NCBI RefSeq assembly: GCF_009469595.2
Contig: NZ_SSXV01000003.1
Span: forward strand, 186,001-250,000
DNA: 64,000 nt
Direction of reading: 5' to 3'
Source of the DNA: Thauera sp. 2A1
Lineage (GTDB): Bacteria; Pseudomonadota; Gammaproteobacteria; Burkholderiales; Rhodocyclaceae
Part shown: in pieces, positions 55,401 through 64,000 of the stretch
How positions within the stretch are numbered: the stretch's first letter is position 1
Layout: each line of letters opens with the position of its first letter
Made by a program: the position numbers and the translations under genes
The notes under the pieces: generated by a model
What the model was told of the DNA's origin: nothing
Databases searched by the model: none
The model's input: the letters and a program-made list of their open reading frames with translations, nothing else

Positions 55401-55745
55401 CAGCTCGACGAGTAACTCCACGAAAGGATCGTTGATGGGCCGCGCGCTGGACAACCGGATGACCGGCCTGCCGCTGCGCGCGTCGAGGCTGGCACGCACG
55501 CTCGCGGCTGCCGCAGAGTATGCGATGTTCGCCGCGCGAAAGGCGTCGGGCGAACCAATGCGGGCAGTGAGCGACTGCAGCTCCTGCGGCGTGGCGTTTA
55601 CGCTGATTTCCGCCCGGAGCGGCTGTCCGAGCCCACTGAAAACGTTGATCTGTCCCAGCCCGGCCGCCTGGCTACCCACCGGGAACGAGGCGATCGCCAG
55701 CGCGATCAGCGAAGCCTTGAGCGACGTCTTCATGAGTTTCTTCAA
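52473..55745 (-). CDS. fimV: FimV-like LysM/TPR protein of type IV pili and polarity
   Basis: 1090 residues. Signal peptide (about 1-27, cleavage SQA-AG), conserved N-terminal FimV domain GLGQINVFSGLGQPLRAEI, periplasmic LysM (YTVKRGDTLRSIAG, about 184-197), coiled coil (RLQALEEELASREKALQDAN), Pro/Ala-rich stretch, membrane helix about 477-495 (LAAGGGVAALLLALVALKL), then a cytoplasmic acidic region with repeated short motifs such as FDLDIGEPE and LDLDFDFPDL, ending in the FimV C-terminal TPR (ELARAYEEMGDKEGALELL). Family members organise type IV pilus machinery and the cell pole. Confidence 0.93.
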   Translation of the reverse strand: MKKLMKTSLKASLIALAIASFPVGSQAAGLGQINVFSGLGQPLRAEISVNATPQELQSLTARIGSPDAFRAANIAYSAAAASVRASLDARSGRPVIRLSSARPINDPFVELLVELNWASGQLARDYTFLLDPVDLSTPKPVAARIEPAAVAPAPRMPAPAPAVRETERETERERAPASVAAPDRYTVKRGDTLRSIAGNIAPAGANLDQTLIALFRANPTAFEGGNINRLKAGAVLSIPSADRVQSVTPVEARREILAQAADFDAYRRRLAGAVAERAEPAEVAAEQASGGRIVPKVEEARPAAESKDKVRVSRSEKLGEGDTTTRLQALEEELASREKALQDANARLAQLEQSIRDMQKLLEVRSGALAQAQQQAGGTPRSEAGSPAAPAAPAAVAPAAAPAEPPVAQPTPADVAAKSPAAESAPAAKPAEPVPAPVPAPAAEPRPEPKQTRAAPPPQPPEEPGVVDSLLADPSTLAAGGGVAALLLALVALKLRQRRSKEAVGADESGHAGATQPAEPGTVFGETGGQSVDTGNSMLMTDFSQTGLSAIDTDEGVDPVAEADVYMAYGRDAQAEEILQDAMKADPDRAAIHLKLLEIYAQRKSLKQFEMVAAELYARTGGRGADWERAALMGRKLDPDNPLYGDQVAARTEGLAGAGAVARAAVPAATAAGLAGVAMAAAMASKPAEAEDFTATVPQQEPAEPEIGGGVEELSALDFTASLPVEPAQSQFKDTWTRPGALGQFSGEGEPDAGGASAAEDGSRGSAAGQLPSDGAVIDFDLGLDEPEPAPVATLDSAQDAAQVGEPEDQGLTFDLDIGEPELSAAPVLQAREIPAAATAAEEGFEEVASAFDFELPDLDLEPSEASTPDLDATMVDAAPLRFEPETTALGMDFESAAEAPDLTGNAASDLKATFVAPDAPSFDPDATALDLDFDFPDLAGGIIAEPPRERPVAPPPGAEAATQPEMDLEKSSFDPGLLDFDFDIEPASAAASAAVAPSLDLTSLDLDLNLLDSAETAPVDAVRDAAQMAPATSEERSENFEEIETKLELARAYEEMGDKEGALELLDEVLREGGAQQQSVARDMIARLG

Positions 55746-55889
55746 CCTGCGTATCTCCCCAAGCCTCGTCCCTGAGACGCCCGCCCAGGCGACCTGCCTG
55801 GCAATCTAGCATCCCAGCGTACTTCACGCAGCAACCATTCCATTTGCAAGGCCATTGGTCGTGACGAAGTGCCGACTTCAGGCCAGATG

Positions 55890-55912
55890 CCGCCGGGGAG
55901 CATCCCCGGCGG
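55890..55912 (-). terminator. hairpin after asd
   Basis: Perfect 10-bp stem CCGCCGGGGA/TCCCCGGCGG with a 3-base loop, 11 bases beyond the asd stop on the minus strand. No T run follows, so termination would be weak or rho-assisted. The 178-base gap to fimV otherwise holds only a weak extended -10-like TGCTAGATT. Confidence 0.55.
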
Positions 55913-55923
55913 GGTATTGATGA

Positions 55924-57057
55924 TCAGCGCTCGAGCAGGATGCGAAGCATGCGGCGCAGCGGCTCGGCGGCACCCCACAGCAACTGGTCGCCCACGGTGA
56001 ACGCACCGAGGTAATCGTTGCCCATCGCCAGCTTGTGCAACCGGCCAACCGGGACCGTCAGCGTTCCGGTGACGGCGGTCGGCGTCAGCTCGCGCTCGGT
56101 GATCTCGCGCTCGTTCGGCACGACCTTCACCCACTGGTTGGCGCTGCCGATGATGTCGGTGAGTTCGTCCAGCGGCGCGTCCTTCTTCAGCTTGATCGTC
56201 AGCGCCTGCGAGTGGCAGCGCATCGCGCCGATGCGCACGCACAGGCCGTCGATGGGGATCGAGCCGGCGGCGCGGAAAGGCGCGTTGCCGAGGATCTTGT
56301 TGCACTCGGCACCGCCCTTCCATTCTTCCTTGCTCTGGCCGTGCTCGACCGGTACATCGATCCACGGAATCAGGCTCCCCGCCAGCGGCGTGTTGCGGAA
56401 GTTCTTCTTCGGGAAGCCATCCGAACGTATGGTCTCGGCGACCTTGCGGTCGATCTCGAGGATGGCCGAAGCCGGATCGGCGAGCAGATCCTTCACCGAG
56501 TCGTGGATGGTGCCCATCTGCGCGATCAGCTCGCGCATGTTCTGCGCGCCCGCGCCCGATGCGGCCTGGTAGGTCATTGCCGAGATCCACTCAACCAGGC
56601 CGTGCCTGAACAGGCCGCCCAGGCCCATCAGCATCAGCGACACGGTGCAGTTGCCGCCGATCCAGTCGCGACCGCCCTTGGCGAGCGCGGCGTCGATGAC
56701 GTTGCGGTTGACCGGATCGAGGATGATGACCGCGTTGTCTTCCATGCGCAGCGCGCTCGCGGCGTCGATCCAGTGCCCCTTCCAGCCCGTTGCGCGCAGC
56801 TTCGGATACACCTCCTTGGTGTAGTCGCCGCCCTGGCAGGTGATGACAATGTCGCACGCCTTGAGCGCATCGATGTTCATCGCGTCCTGCAGCGTCTCCG
56901 CCGCTTCCTTGCCGCCGAACACCGGCGCCTTGCCGCCCGCGTTGGAGGTGGAGAAATACACCGGTTCGATAAGGGCGAAATCGCCCTCTTCCACCATGCG
57001 CTGCATCAGCACGGAACCGACCATTCCGCGCCAGCCGACCAGACCGACTCGATTCAT
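55924..57057 (-). CDS. asd: aspartate-semialdehyde dehydrogenase
   Basis: 377 residues. NADP motif [17 protein letters not shown], catalytic Cys in [14 protein letters not shown] (about 135), and [17 protein letters not shown]. The length and [10 protein letters not shown] fit the gram-negative Asd group. It supplies Lys, Met, Thr and meso-diaminopimelate for the wall. 38 bases separate it from leuB. Confidence 0.98.
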   Translation of the reverse strand: MNRVGLVGWRGMVGSVLMQRMVEEGDFALIEPVYFSTSNAGGKAPVFGGKEAAETLQDAMNIDALKACDIVITCQGGDYTKEVYPKLRATGWKGHWIDAASALRMEDNAVIILDPVNRNVIDAALAKGGRDWIGGNCTVSLMLMGLGGLFRHGLVEWISAMTYQAASGAGAQNMRELIAQMGTIHDSVKDLLADPASAILEIDRKVAETIRSDGFPKKNFRNTPLAGSLIPWIDVPVEHGQSKEEWKGGAECNKILGNAPFRAAGSIPIDGLCVRIGAMRCHSQALTIKLKKDAPLDELTDIIGSANQWVKVVPNEREITERELTPTAVTGTLTVPVGRLHKLAMGNDYLGAFTVGDQLLWGAAEPLRRMLRILLER

Positions 57058-57095
57058 TGCCTTACCTCTCAGACTCAGTTTTCAGTTCTTCGCGA

Positions 57096-58160
57096 TCACA
57101 GCGCCGCCAGCACGGCATCGCCCATTTCCGCGGTACCCACGCGGCGCGTGCCCGGCTCATAGATGTCGCCGGTGCGGTAGCCCTGCGCGAGCACCTTCTT
57201 CACCGCACTCTCGATGCGCTGTGCCGAAGCCTCGTCGTTGAACGAGTAGCGCAGCATCATCGCGGCCGACAGCATGGTCGCGAGCGGATTGGCCAGGTTC
57301 TTGCCGGCGATGTCCGGCGCCGAACCGTGCGAGGGCTCGTACATGCCCTTGTTGTCGGCGTTGAGCGAAGCCGACGGCAGCATGCCGATGGAGCCCGTCA
57401 GCATCGAGGCTTCGTCGGACAGGATGTCGCCGAACATGTTGCCGGTCACCATCACGTCGAACTGTTTGGGGTTGCGCACCAGTTGCATGGCCGCGTTATC
57501 GACCAGCATGTGGGTGAGCTCCACCTCCGGGTAATCCTTCTTCACTTCTTCGGCAATGTCGCGCCAAAGTTGAGTGGTTTCGAGCACGTTCATCTTGTCG
57601 ACCGAACACAGCTTCCTGCCGCGCTTCATCGCCGCCTCGAAAGCCACGCGCAGGATGCGCCTGATCTCGTACTCAGCGTAGATCATCGTGTTCCAGCCCA
57701 CGCGCTGAGTTTCGCCATTGACGTCGCGCATCTCGATGCCGCGCGGCTGGCCGAAGTAGATATCACCGGTGAGCTCGCGCACGATCAGGATGTCGAGACC
57801 GGAGACGACTTCGGGCTTCAACGTGGAGGCATTGGCCAGTTCCGGATACAGGATCGCAGGGCGGAGGTTGGCGAACAGCGCGAGCTCCTTGCGGATGGCG
57901 AGCAGGCCCAGCTCAGGACGCTGGTGCCGAGGAAAGCTGTCCCACTTCGGTCCGCCCACCGCGCCCAGAAGGATCGCATCGGCTTCACGCGCCAGCTTCA
58001 GCGTTGCCTCGGGCAGCGGCGTGCCGGCGGCATCGACGGCGCAGCCACCGACGAGACCCTCTTCCATCTCGAACTTCAGGTCGAGCGCCTTCAGCAGACG
58101 CACCGCCTGGGCCATGATCTCCGGGCCGATGCCGTCACCCGGCAGGACACAAATCTTCAT
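57096..58160 (-). CDS. leuB: 3-isopropylmalate dehydrogenase
   Basis: 354 residues. [20 protein letters not shown] at the start, [14 protein letters not shown], and the NAD site [20 protein letters not shown] with Asp, matching NAD use. The frame is open upstream into leuD, but the family N-terminus fixes 58160. Leucine synthesis. Confidence 0.98.
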   Translation of the reverse strand: MKICVLPGDGIGPEIMAQAVRLLKALDLKFEMEEGLVGGCAVDAAGTPLPEATLKLAREADAILLGAVGGPKWDSFPRHQRPELGLLAIRKELALFANLRPAILYPELANASTLKPEVVSGLDILIVRELTGDIYFGQPRGIEMRDVNGETQRVGWNTMIYAEYEIRRILRVAFEAAMKRGRKLCSVDKMNVLETTQLWRDIAEEVKKDYPEVELTHMLVDNAAMQLVRNPKQFDVMVTGNMFGDILSDEASMLTGSIGMLPSASLNADNKGMYEPSHGSAPDIAGKNLANPLATMLSAAMMLRYSFNDEASAQRIESAVKKVLAQGYRTGDIYEPGTRRVGTAEMGDAVLAAL

Positions 58161-58195
58161 CGAATCATTCTCCACAGTAGCCAGCCGCGGTCCGG

Positions 58196-58834
58196 TCAGG
58201 CGAAGTAATAAGGGTGCTCGGCGCGCCGCTGCGCCTCGAAGGCGCGGATCTTGTCGGCATGGCGCAACGTCAGGCCGATGTCGTCCCAACCGTTCAGCAG
58301 GCATTCCTTGCGGAACGCGTCGATGTCGAAGGCGATCACCTTGCCGTCCGGACGCGTGATCGTCTGCGCCGCCAGATCCACCTTCAGCCGATAAGCTTCG
58401 TTCGCCGCGCACTGACGGAACAGTTCGTCCACCTCGTCCGCGCCGAGCTGGATCGGCAGCAGACCATTCTTGAAGCTGTTGTTGAAGAAGATGTCGGCGA
58501 AGCTCGGCCCGATCAGCACGCGGAAGCCGTAATCCTCCAGCGCCCAAGGGGCATGCTCGCGCGAGCTGCCGCAGCCGAAATTGTCGCGCGTCAGCAGGAT
58601 CTGCGCGCCCTGGTAGCGCGGCTGGTTGAGCACGAAATCCGGGTTCAGCGGTCGCTTGCTGTTGTCCTGGCCGGGCTGGCCGACGTCGAGGTAGCGCCAC
58701 TCGTCGAAGGCGTTGGGGCCGAAGCCGCTGCGCTTGATCGACTTCAGGAACTGCTTCGGGATGATGGCATCGGTGTCGACGTTGGCGCGGTCGAGCGGCG
58801 CCACGAGGCCGTCGAGAACGGTAAAGGGGTTCAT
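58196..58834 (-). CDS. leuD: 3-isopropylmalate dehydratase small subunit
   Basis: 212 residues, swivel domain of the isomerase. [40 protein letters not shown] and [17 protein letters not shown]. Works with LeuC. Its ATG overlaps the stop of a small lipoprotein gene by one base (TAATG). Confidence 0.98.
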   Translation of the reverse strand: MNPFTVLDGLVAPLDRANVDTDAIIPKQFLKSIKRSGFGPNAFDEWRYLDVGQPGQDNSKRPLNPDFVLNQPRYQGAQILLTRDNFGCGSSREHAPWALEDYGFRVLIGPSFADIFFNNSFKNGLLPIQLGADEVDELFRQCAANEAYRLKVDLAAQTITRPDGKVIAFDIDAFRKECLLNGWDDIGLTLRHADKIRAFEAQRRAEHPYYFA

Positions 58835-58962
58835 TATTTCGCTGTCCTCTGGATGATCTCGCCGCCGCGTTCGATGTCCTGCCCGATGCCGCGCACCGTG
58901 TTGCAGGCCGCGAGGCTCGCGCCGAGGCTGAGCGCGGCGAGAAGAAGTGCCAGTTGTCTCAT
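58834..58962 (-). CDS. entericidin A/B family small lipoprotein
   Basis: A 42-codon gene missed by length cut-offs. [20 protein letters not shown] is a type II signal with Cys20 as the lipid site. The rest, [20 protein letters not shown], is the entericidin pattern (NTxxGxGxDixxxGxxi). ATG at 58962 with GGA 8 bases upstream; the stop TAA overlaps the leuD ATG. In E. coli entericidins act as a bacteriolytic toxin/antidote pair; the role of the single copy in leucine operons is unknown. Confidence 0.88.
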   Translation of the reverse strand: MRQLALLLAALSLGASLAACNTVRGIGQDIERGGEIIQRTAK

Positions 58963-59002
58963 GATCTGTTCCGCAATGAACTATCGTGTGGCACGCGGGG
59001 GC

Positions 59003-60412
59003 TCAGCCCAGCGTGCGCACATCGACGAAGTGGCCGGCCACCGCGGCAGCCGCAGCCATCGCCGGGCTCACCAGGTGGGTGCGCCCGCCCGCACCCTGGC
59101 GGCCTTCGAAGTTGCGGTTGGACGTCGACGCGCAACGCTCGCCCGGCTCCAGACGGTCGGCGTTCATCGCCAGGCACATCGAGCAGCCCGGCTCGCGCCA
59201 TTCGAAGCCGGCGGCGAGAAACACCTCGTGCAAGCCTTCTGCCTCCGCCTGGCGCTTGACCAGGCCGGAACCCGGCACCACCAGCACGCGACGCACGTTG
59301 TCGGCCTTCTTGCGACCCTTCGCCACGGCGGCCGCCTCGCGCAGATCCTCGATACGCGAGTTGGTGCATGAACCGATGAAGACCTGGTCGACGCGAATGT
59401 CGGTCATCGGCGTGTTGGCCTCGAGGCCCATGTACTTGAGCGCCCGCTCCATGCCTTCACGCCTGACCGGATCGGATTGTTGCGCCGGATCGGGCACGCG
59501 GTCATTGACCGTGACCACCATCTCGGGCGACGTACCCCAGGTGACCTGCGGCTGGATGGCAGCGGCATCGAGTTCGACGACCTTGTCGAACCTGGCGCCT
59601 TCATCGCTCTTCAGCGTACGCCAGTAGGCAACCGCCTTGTCCCAGTGCTCACCCGCGGGGGCGAACGGTTTGCCCTTCAGATACGCGATGGTGGTTTCAT
59701 CCACGCCCACCATGCCGGCGCGCGCGCCCGCCTCGATCGCCATGTTGCAGATCGTCATGCGGCCTTCCATCGACAGCGCGCGGATGGCGCTGCCACCAAA
59801 CTCAACCGCATAGCCGGTGCCGCCAGCCGTACCGATCCTGCCGATGATGGCGAGGACGATGTCCTTGGCGGTGACGCCGCGGCCGAGTTCGCCGTCGACC
59901 TTGATCAGCATGGTCTTCGACTTCTTCTGCAGCAGGCATTGCGTGGCCAGCACGTGCTCGACCTCGGAGGTGCCGATGCCGTGCGCCAGGCAGCCGAAGG
60001 CACCGTGGGTGGACGTGTGAGAATCGCCGCAGACGACGGTCATGCCCGGCAAGGTGGCACCGTTCTCCGGCCCGATCACGTGGACGATGCCCTGACGCTC
60101 ATCCTTGAACGGAAAATAGGCGAGCGAACCGACTTCGCGGATGTTGGCGTCGAGCGTCTCGACCTGCTGCCGCGACACCGGATCCTGGATGCCCTGATCC
60201 CAATGGTCGGTCGGCGTGTTGTGGTCGGCCGTCGCCACGATGGACGACACGCGCCACGGCTTGCGCCCGGCGAGCTTGAGACCTTCGAAGGCCTGCGGGC
60301 TGGTGACTTCGTGCACCAGGTGGCGATCGATGTAGATCAGCGCCGTGCCGTCGGCCTCCTGGTGGACAACGTGGCTCGACCAGAGCTTTTCGTACAGCGT
60401 TTGGGCTTCCAT
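59003..60412 (-). CDS. leuC: 3-isopropylmalate dehydratase large subunit
   Basis: 469 residues, aconitase family. [20 protein letters not shown], the iron-sulfur ligand motif [13 protein letters not shown], and [13 protein letters not shown] with the other two cysteines. Opens leuC-entericidin-leuD-leuB. About 32 bases upstream of the ATG the minus strand has TGAAATAAT, an extended -10 without a good -35. No leader peptide with Leu codons is evident. Confidence 0.98.
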   Translation of the reverse strand: MEAQTLYEKLWSSHVVHQEADGTALIYIDRHLVHEVTSPQAFEGLKLAGRKPWRVSSIVATADHNTPTDHWDQGIQDPVSRQQVETLDANIREVGSLAYFPFKDERQGIVHVIGPENGATLPGMTVVCGDSHTSTHGAFGCLAHGIGTSEVEHVLATQCLLQKKSKTMLIKVDGELGRGVTAKDIVLAIIGRIGTAGGTGYAVEFGGSAIRALSMEGRMTICNMAIEAGARAGMVGVDETTIAYLKGKPFAPAGEHWDKAVAYWRTLKSDEGARFDKVVELDAAAIQPQVTWGTSPEMVVTVNDRVPDPAQQSDPVRREGMERALKYMGLEANTPMTDIRVDQVFIGSCTNSRIEDLREAAAVAKGRKKADNVRRVLVVPGSGLVKRQAEAEGLHEVFLAAGFEWREPGCSMCLAMNADRLEPGERCASTSNRNFEGRQGAGGRTHLVSPAMAAAAAVAGHFVDVRTLG

Positions 60413-60507
60413 CCAATAAGGTCCAAGGAAAGAAAAGGTTACGATTATTTCACAAAGCCTGCCGGGCTGAACAGCACGCCGCCCGCCGCTCGACGACCGC
60501 GCCGGCC

Positions 60508-61323
60508 TCAGCGCCTGGAGCGCTCGTACAGCGGCAGCACGCGCGCCGAATACTCCGCCAGCTCACGCTGGCGGGTGGAATGGGACGGGTGGGTGGAGAG
60601 CCACTGCGGCGGCCCGCCATTGGAGGCGGACGACATCTTGTTCCACAGCGTCACCGCTGCACGCGGGTCGTAACCCGCTCGCGCAGCCAGCTCGACGCCC
60701 ATGCGGTCCGCTTCCATCTCGTACTCGCGCGAGTTAGGCAACTCGAAGGTCACCTTGGCCACCATGCCCATGAGGTCCTGGCCCGCCGAGCCCACGCCGA
60801 GCAGCGCGCCCGCGACCGACACGCCCAGGCCGGTGACCATGGCTTTAGACACCTTTTCGCGCGCGTGCTCGCGCAGCGCGTGTGCGATTTCGTGCCCCAT
60901 CACCGCTGCGATCTCGTCGTCGCTCAGCTTCAGCCGGTCGATGATGCCGGTGTAGATGGCCATCTTGCCGCCCGCCATGCACCACGCATTGAGCTCGTTC
61001 GAGCTCAGCACATTCACCTCCCACGGCCAGCGCAGCGCATCCTGACGGAAGGCGCCGACTTGCGAAGTAAGCCGCGCCACGATGGTGCGCACGCGCTGCA
61101 CTTCACCCGGATCACGGTTGAGCGCGTTCTTGCTCCGGGCCTCTGCCATCATCTGCTGATACTCCTGGCGCGAGGCCTGCTCCACTTCCTGCGCGGACAC
61201 CATCATCATCTGCGAGCGCTCGACACCGACCACCCCACCGCCTGTCGTCTGCACCGTCTGGCAGGCCACGGTGATGGTCGCCGCAAGCGCGACCGGCAGC
61301 AGATTGCGTAGCACCGACTTCAT
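60508..61323 (-). CDS. M48 family metalloprotease, exported
   Basis: 271 residues. Hydrophobic N-terminus ([14 protein letters not shown]) with Cys20; the lipobox is imperfect (TVAC), so lipidation is uncertain. Zinc site [15 protein letters not shown] (HExxH), third ligand in [13 protein letters not shown]. This is the LoiP/BepA/YggG-like group of envelope quality-control proteases. ATG 61323 has GGAGG 8 bases upstream; an ATG at 61338 overlaps the transporter stop. Confidence 0.9.
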   Translation of the reverse strand: MKSVLRNLLPVALAATITVACQTVQTTGGGVVGVERSQMMMVSAQEVEQASRQEYQQMMAEARSKNALNRDPGEVQRVRTIVARLTSQVGAFRQDALRWPWEVNVLSSNELNAWCMAGGKMAIYTGIIDRLKLSDDEIAAVMGHEIAHALREHAREKVSKAMVTGLGVSVAGALLGVGSAGQDLMGMVAKVTFELPNSREYEMEADRMGVELAARAGYDPRAAVTLWNKMSSASNGGPPQWLSTHPSHSTRQRELAEYSARVLPLYERSRR

Positions 61324-61337
61324 GCCGATATCCTCCA

Positions 61338-62489
61338 TCAATTCTCGTTCTTGCCCTGCGACACGGGCCAGCCACGCGCCAGCCATGCCAGGCCCGCCAG
61401 CGCGAACCCGGCACCGAGCGTATACGTCCACGCCGACCCGAGCACTTCCCAGGTGTAACCGCTTGCCAGGCCACCGACCATGCCGCCGGCACCGAACGAC
61501 AGGCTGCCATACAGCGCCTGTCCATGGGATTGCAGGCGGCCGGGGAACCACTGGTTCACCATCGCGATTGCCGCCGCATGATAGGCGCCGAAAGTGACGC
61601 CATGCAGCAGTTGCGCGAACACCAGCACCGGCATGCTGCCGACACCCCAGCCGATCAGCACGAAGCGCAGCGCTGCCACGGCGAAGCTGAACAGCAGGAT
61701 GCCACGCATCGTCCATTGCCGTGAAATGCGTGGCATCAGCATGAAGACGGCGATCTCGGCGAGCACGCCCACCGTCCACATCCAGCCGACCACCGCCTTC
61801 CCGTAACCGTGCTCGACCAGATAGATGGAGTAGAAGACGTTGAGCGCGCCATGTGCTGCCGCCATCAGGAAACAGGCGCCGAGCAAGGCCCTGACTTCGG
61901 ACCGCGCCAGTGTGGCACGCAGACTCACCGACTCACGGTGCTCGCCTGCACCGCCCACGTCGGGCACCGCCACCGCGCAGCCGAGGATGCCCAGCAGCAC
62001 CGTGGCGATCACCCACAACAACGTGGCCACCGGCAGCCGGTCGAGCGCGTACCCAAGGACGAGCACCGCAACCACGAAGCCGACCGATCCCCACACCCGG
62101 ATGCTCCCGTAGCGGTGCGCGTCGGCGCCGAGATGCGCAAAAGTGACGCTCTCCATCAGGGGCAGCGCAGCGCTCCAGAAGAAGGACATCAGCGCCATTG
62201 CAGCGAACAGCCCGGCAAAGGAATCGAGGTAGAAGAAGAGCGAGAAGCCCGCCAGGCTCAGCAGCGCCGAAGCGCGCACAATGGGGAGGCGCACGCCGAA
62301 TCGCTCCGCCATCCAGCCCCACAGGCCGGGCGCGAGCACGCGCATGACCTGCATCAGCGACATGAGGATGGCGATGTCGGCCGCAGACAGGCTCAGGGAT
62401 TGCAGGTAGAGCGTGAAATACGGCGAGAATGCGCCGACGAACGCGAAGTATGCGAAGTAGTAGGCCGACAGGCGCCAGTAGGGAAGCAT
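61338..62489 (-). CDS. MFS transporter, HcaT/3-phenylpropionate-permease-like
   Basis: 383 residues with about 12 membrane helices. The start MLPYWRLSAYYFAYFAFVGA and the loop GWMAERFGVRLPIVRASAL fit the MFS_1-like/HcaT family. GSIRVWGSVGFVVAVLVLG (helix 5) and SHGQALYGSLSFGAGGMVGG are also typical. GGAG lies 8 bases before this ATG. The substrate is unknown; it lies between aroC and the M48 protease. Confidence 0.85.
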   Translation of the reverse strand: MLPYWRLSAYYFAYFAFVGAFSPYFTLYLQSLSLSAADIAILMSLMQVMRVLAPGLWGWMAERFGVRLPIVRASALLSLAGFSLFFYLDSFAGLFAAMALMSFFWSAALPLMESVTFAHLGADAHRYGSIRVWGSVGFVVAVLVLGYALDRLPVATLLWVIATVLLGILGCAVAVPDVGGAGEHRESVSLRATLARSEVRALLGACFLMAAAHGALNVFYSIYLVEHGYGKAVVGWMWTVGVLAEIAVFMLMPRISRQWTMRGILLFSFAVAALRFVLIGWGVGSMPVLVFAQLLHGVTFGAYHAAAIAMVNQWFPGRLQSHGQALYGSLSFGAGGMVGGLASGYTWEVLGSAWTYTLGAGFALAGLAWLARGWPVSQGKNEN

Positions 62490-62598
62490 CAGGAGAACTC
62501 CGGCGCAAGCGAAAGCGCCCGCCGGAATGCGTCGTCCAGGCATGGTGCCCGCCGCTGCAGCCCCGAGGAGCCGTTGCGGCGTACTGCATGAGGGGGAA

Positions 62599-63735
62599 TC
62601 AGCGTGCCCGCGGCGACGGCACGGGCTGCTGCCCGCCCGGCGCCAGCCCGGCGATCTTCGGCGTGGTCGTCACCACGTCGCCGCATTGTGCGCGATGACG
62701 CAGCGCGTGGTCGATCAGCACCAGCGCCAGCATGGATTCGGCGATGGGCGTGGCACGGATGCCGACACACGGGTCGTGGCGGCCGTGCGTGTTAACGATG
62801 ACGGGACTGCCCTGCCTGTCGATCGAGCGCCGGTCCAGGCGAATGCTGGACGTCGGCTTGATCGCCATGCTCACCAGGATGTCCTGTCCCGTGGAGATGC
62901 CGCCGAGCACACCGCCGGCGTTGTTCGACAGGAAGCCCTCGGGCGTCATCTCGTCGCCATGCTCGGTACCGCGCTGCGCGATCGACGCAAAGCCGGCACC
63001 AACCTCCACGCCTTTCACCGCGTTGATGCCCATCATGGCGTAGGCGATGTCAGCGTCCAGGCGGTCGTATACCGGCTCGCCCCAGCCGACCGGGACGCCG
63101 CTGGCGACGACGTTGATGCGCGCACCGATCGAATCCCCGGATTTGCGCAGCTCGTCCATGTAGGCCTCCAGCTCCGGCACGATGGCGGCGTTGGGCGCAA
63201 AGAACGGGTTGCCAGCGACCTCGTCCCACGACACGAACGGGATTTCGAGCGGACCGAGTTGCGCCATGTAGCCGCGGATCACGATGCCGTAACGTTGCTG
63301 CAGCCACTTGCGCGCGATCGCGCCGGCCGCCACCCGCACCGCGGTTTCGCGCGCCGACGAGCGGCCGCCGCCGCGGAAATCGCGTACGCCGTATTTCTGC
63401 AGGTAGGCATAATCGGCATGGCCGGGACGGAAGGTGTCGGCAATGTTGCCATAGTCGCGCGAGCGCTGATCCTGGTTGCGGATCAGCAGCGCAATCGGCG
63501 TTCCGGTGGTCATCCCTTCGAACACGCCGGAGAGGATCTCGACCTCATCCGGTTCGCGTCGCTGGGTGACGTGGCGCGAGGTACCGGGCTTGCGCCGGTC
63601 GAGCTCTGCCTGGATCTCCTCGACTGCGATCGGCAGACCCGGCGGGCAGCCGTCGATCACGCAGCCGATGGCCGGTCCGTGGGATTCGCCGAAAGAAGAA
63701 ACTGAAAACAGCGTGCCGAAGGAATTGCCCGACAT
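62599..63735 (-). CDS. aroC: chorismate synthase
   Basis: 378 residues, final step of the shikimate pathway using reduced FMN. N-terminus [60 protein letters not shown], and [14 protein letters not shown]. The frame is open upstream to 63864 through terminator sequence; 63735 is the family start, with TCCTCTCC complementing no strong ribosome site. An intrinsic terminator lies just upstream. Confidence 0.97.
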   Translation of the reverse strand: MSGNSFGTLFSVSSFGESHGPAIGCVIDGCPPGLPIAVEEIQAELDRRKPGTSRHVTQRREPDEVEILSGVFEGMTTGTPIALLIRNQDQRSRDYGNIADTFRPGHADYAYLQKYGVRDFRGGGRSSARETAVRVAAGAIARKWLQQRYGIVIRGYMAQLGPLEIPFVSWDEVAGNPFFAPNAAIVPELEAYMDELRKSGDSIGARINVVASGVPVGWGEPVYDRLDADIAYAMMGINAVKGVEVGAGFASIAQRGTEHGDEMTPEGFLSNNAGGVLGGISTGQDILVSMAIKPTSSIRLDRRSIDRQGSPVIVNTHGRHDPCVGIRATPIAESMLALVLIDHALRHRAQCGDVVTTTPKIAGLAPGGQQPVPSPRAR

Positions 63736-63786
63736 GGAGAGGAAGTTCCGATCAGAAGATGAGGCGCCAGCCGGGCGCATCGACAA

Positions 63787-63825
63787 GAAAAAAGGCGCTG
63801 CCGAGTTTAGCACACGCCTTTTTTC
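63787..63825 (-). terminator. intrinsic terminator upstream of aroC
   Basis: Stem GAAAAAAGGCG/CGCCTTTTTTC with a 17-base loop that can pair further (TGC/GCA). It ends the partial gene on the right edge; T runs exist on both strands. Confidence 0.85.
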
Positions 63826-63864
63826 ACCCTGCCGGCCCCGCAGTGGGGGCCGTCGCGACGGCAA

Positions 63865-64000
63865 TCAGTGGAAGAAGCTTTCCAGCCGCTCAAACACTTC
63901 GTGCTCCGCGCCGTGCTGGCGGACGGCCAGCACGTCCTCGAGTTTCTCCAACTGACGCACCATCTGGTCGAGGCGCTGGTCCTCGTAGACCAGCAGCCAG
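63865..64000 (-). CDS. C-terminal fragment of an unidentified protein, possibly ACT-like
   Basis: Minus-strand frame entering from the right edge, 44 codons plus stop at 63865-63867. It reads WLLVYEDQRLDQMVRQLEKL followed by EDVLAVRQHGAEHEVF and ends LESFFH. The strand-helix-strand pattern (hydrophobic strand, QLEKLEDV helix end, AVR strand) resembles the end of an ACT domain as in acetolactate synthase small subunits, but I do not recognise the protein. A terminator follows at 63787-63825. Confidence 0.6.
   Translation of the reverse strand, partial: WLLVYEDQRLDQMVRQLEKLEDVLAVRQHGAEHEVFERLESFFH

Overview
The window is a stretch of bacterial chromosome with very high G+C and almost no gaps. 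It is nearly all conserved core genes and most are on the minus strand. Gene order, protein sequences and base composition suggest a betaproteobacterium, most likely of the Rhodocyclales (Azoarcus/Thauera type). That is an inference from recognisable gene neighbourhoods (surE-pcm-nlpD-rpoS, thrS-infC-rpmI-rplT-pheST-ihfA, gyrA-serC-pheA-hisC-tyrA-aroA-cmk-rpsA-ihfB, grpE-dnaK-dnaJ, leuCDB-asd-fimV-truA-trpFBA-accD-folC-dedD-cvpA-purF), not from a database search. I see no insertion sequence, prophage, integrase, CRISPR array, toxin-antitoxin pair or rRNA, and no block of foreign composition.

Layout. 1-3141: stress and repair operon surE-pcm-nlpD-rpoS (rpoS is cut by the left edge). 3367-6769: a self-contained plus-strand unit of a Kef-like antiporter without its regulatory domain, a YbdK-type carboxylate-amine ligase and a PuuD-type gamma-glutamyl hydrolase, translationally coupled and bounded by a candidate promoter and a strong terminator. 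6778-14337: tRNA-Pro, then the translation operon thrS-infC-rpmI-rplT-pheS-pheT-ihfA-merR. 14531-19400: tRNA-Val, a GlsB-like membrane protein, then cysM-ydbH-ynbE-ydbL and a PolB-type exonuclease. 19443-33412: the aromatic and serine supraoperon led by gyrA, including an aroA-cmk gene fusion, followed by rpsA, ihfB, lapAB and ugd. 33729-39627 (plus): a diguanylate cyclase, then grpE-dnaK-dnaJ with two clear sigma-32 promoters. 39714-43290: cysS, two cyclophilins and lpxH. 43352-63735 (minus): purF-cvpA-dedD-folC-accD-trpA-trpB-trpF-truA, an orphan CbiQ-like membrane protein, fimV, asd, leuB-leuD-entericidin-leuC, an M48 peptidase, an MFS transporter and aroC. The 3' end of one more gene reaches the right edge.

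How the genes work together: one supraoperon joins DNA topology (gyrA), serine, the common aromatic pathway, Phe/Tyr/His transamination, CMP kinase and ribosomal protein S1. A second joins purine, folate, fatty-acid and tryptophan synthesis with tRNA modification. Envelope biogenesis is scattered through the window (lpxH, lapAB, ydbH-ynbE-ydbL, nlpD, fimV, dedD). No obviously exotic system is present. The most promising less-described unit is the antiporter/ligase/amidase cassette. Smaller points of interest are the aroA-cmk fusion, three tandem hairpins between infC and rpmI, a 42-codon entericidin gene inside the leu operon, and an altered ESRP motif in PheA.
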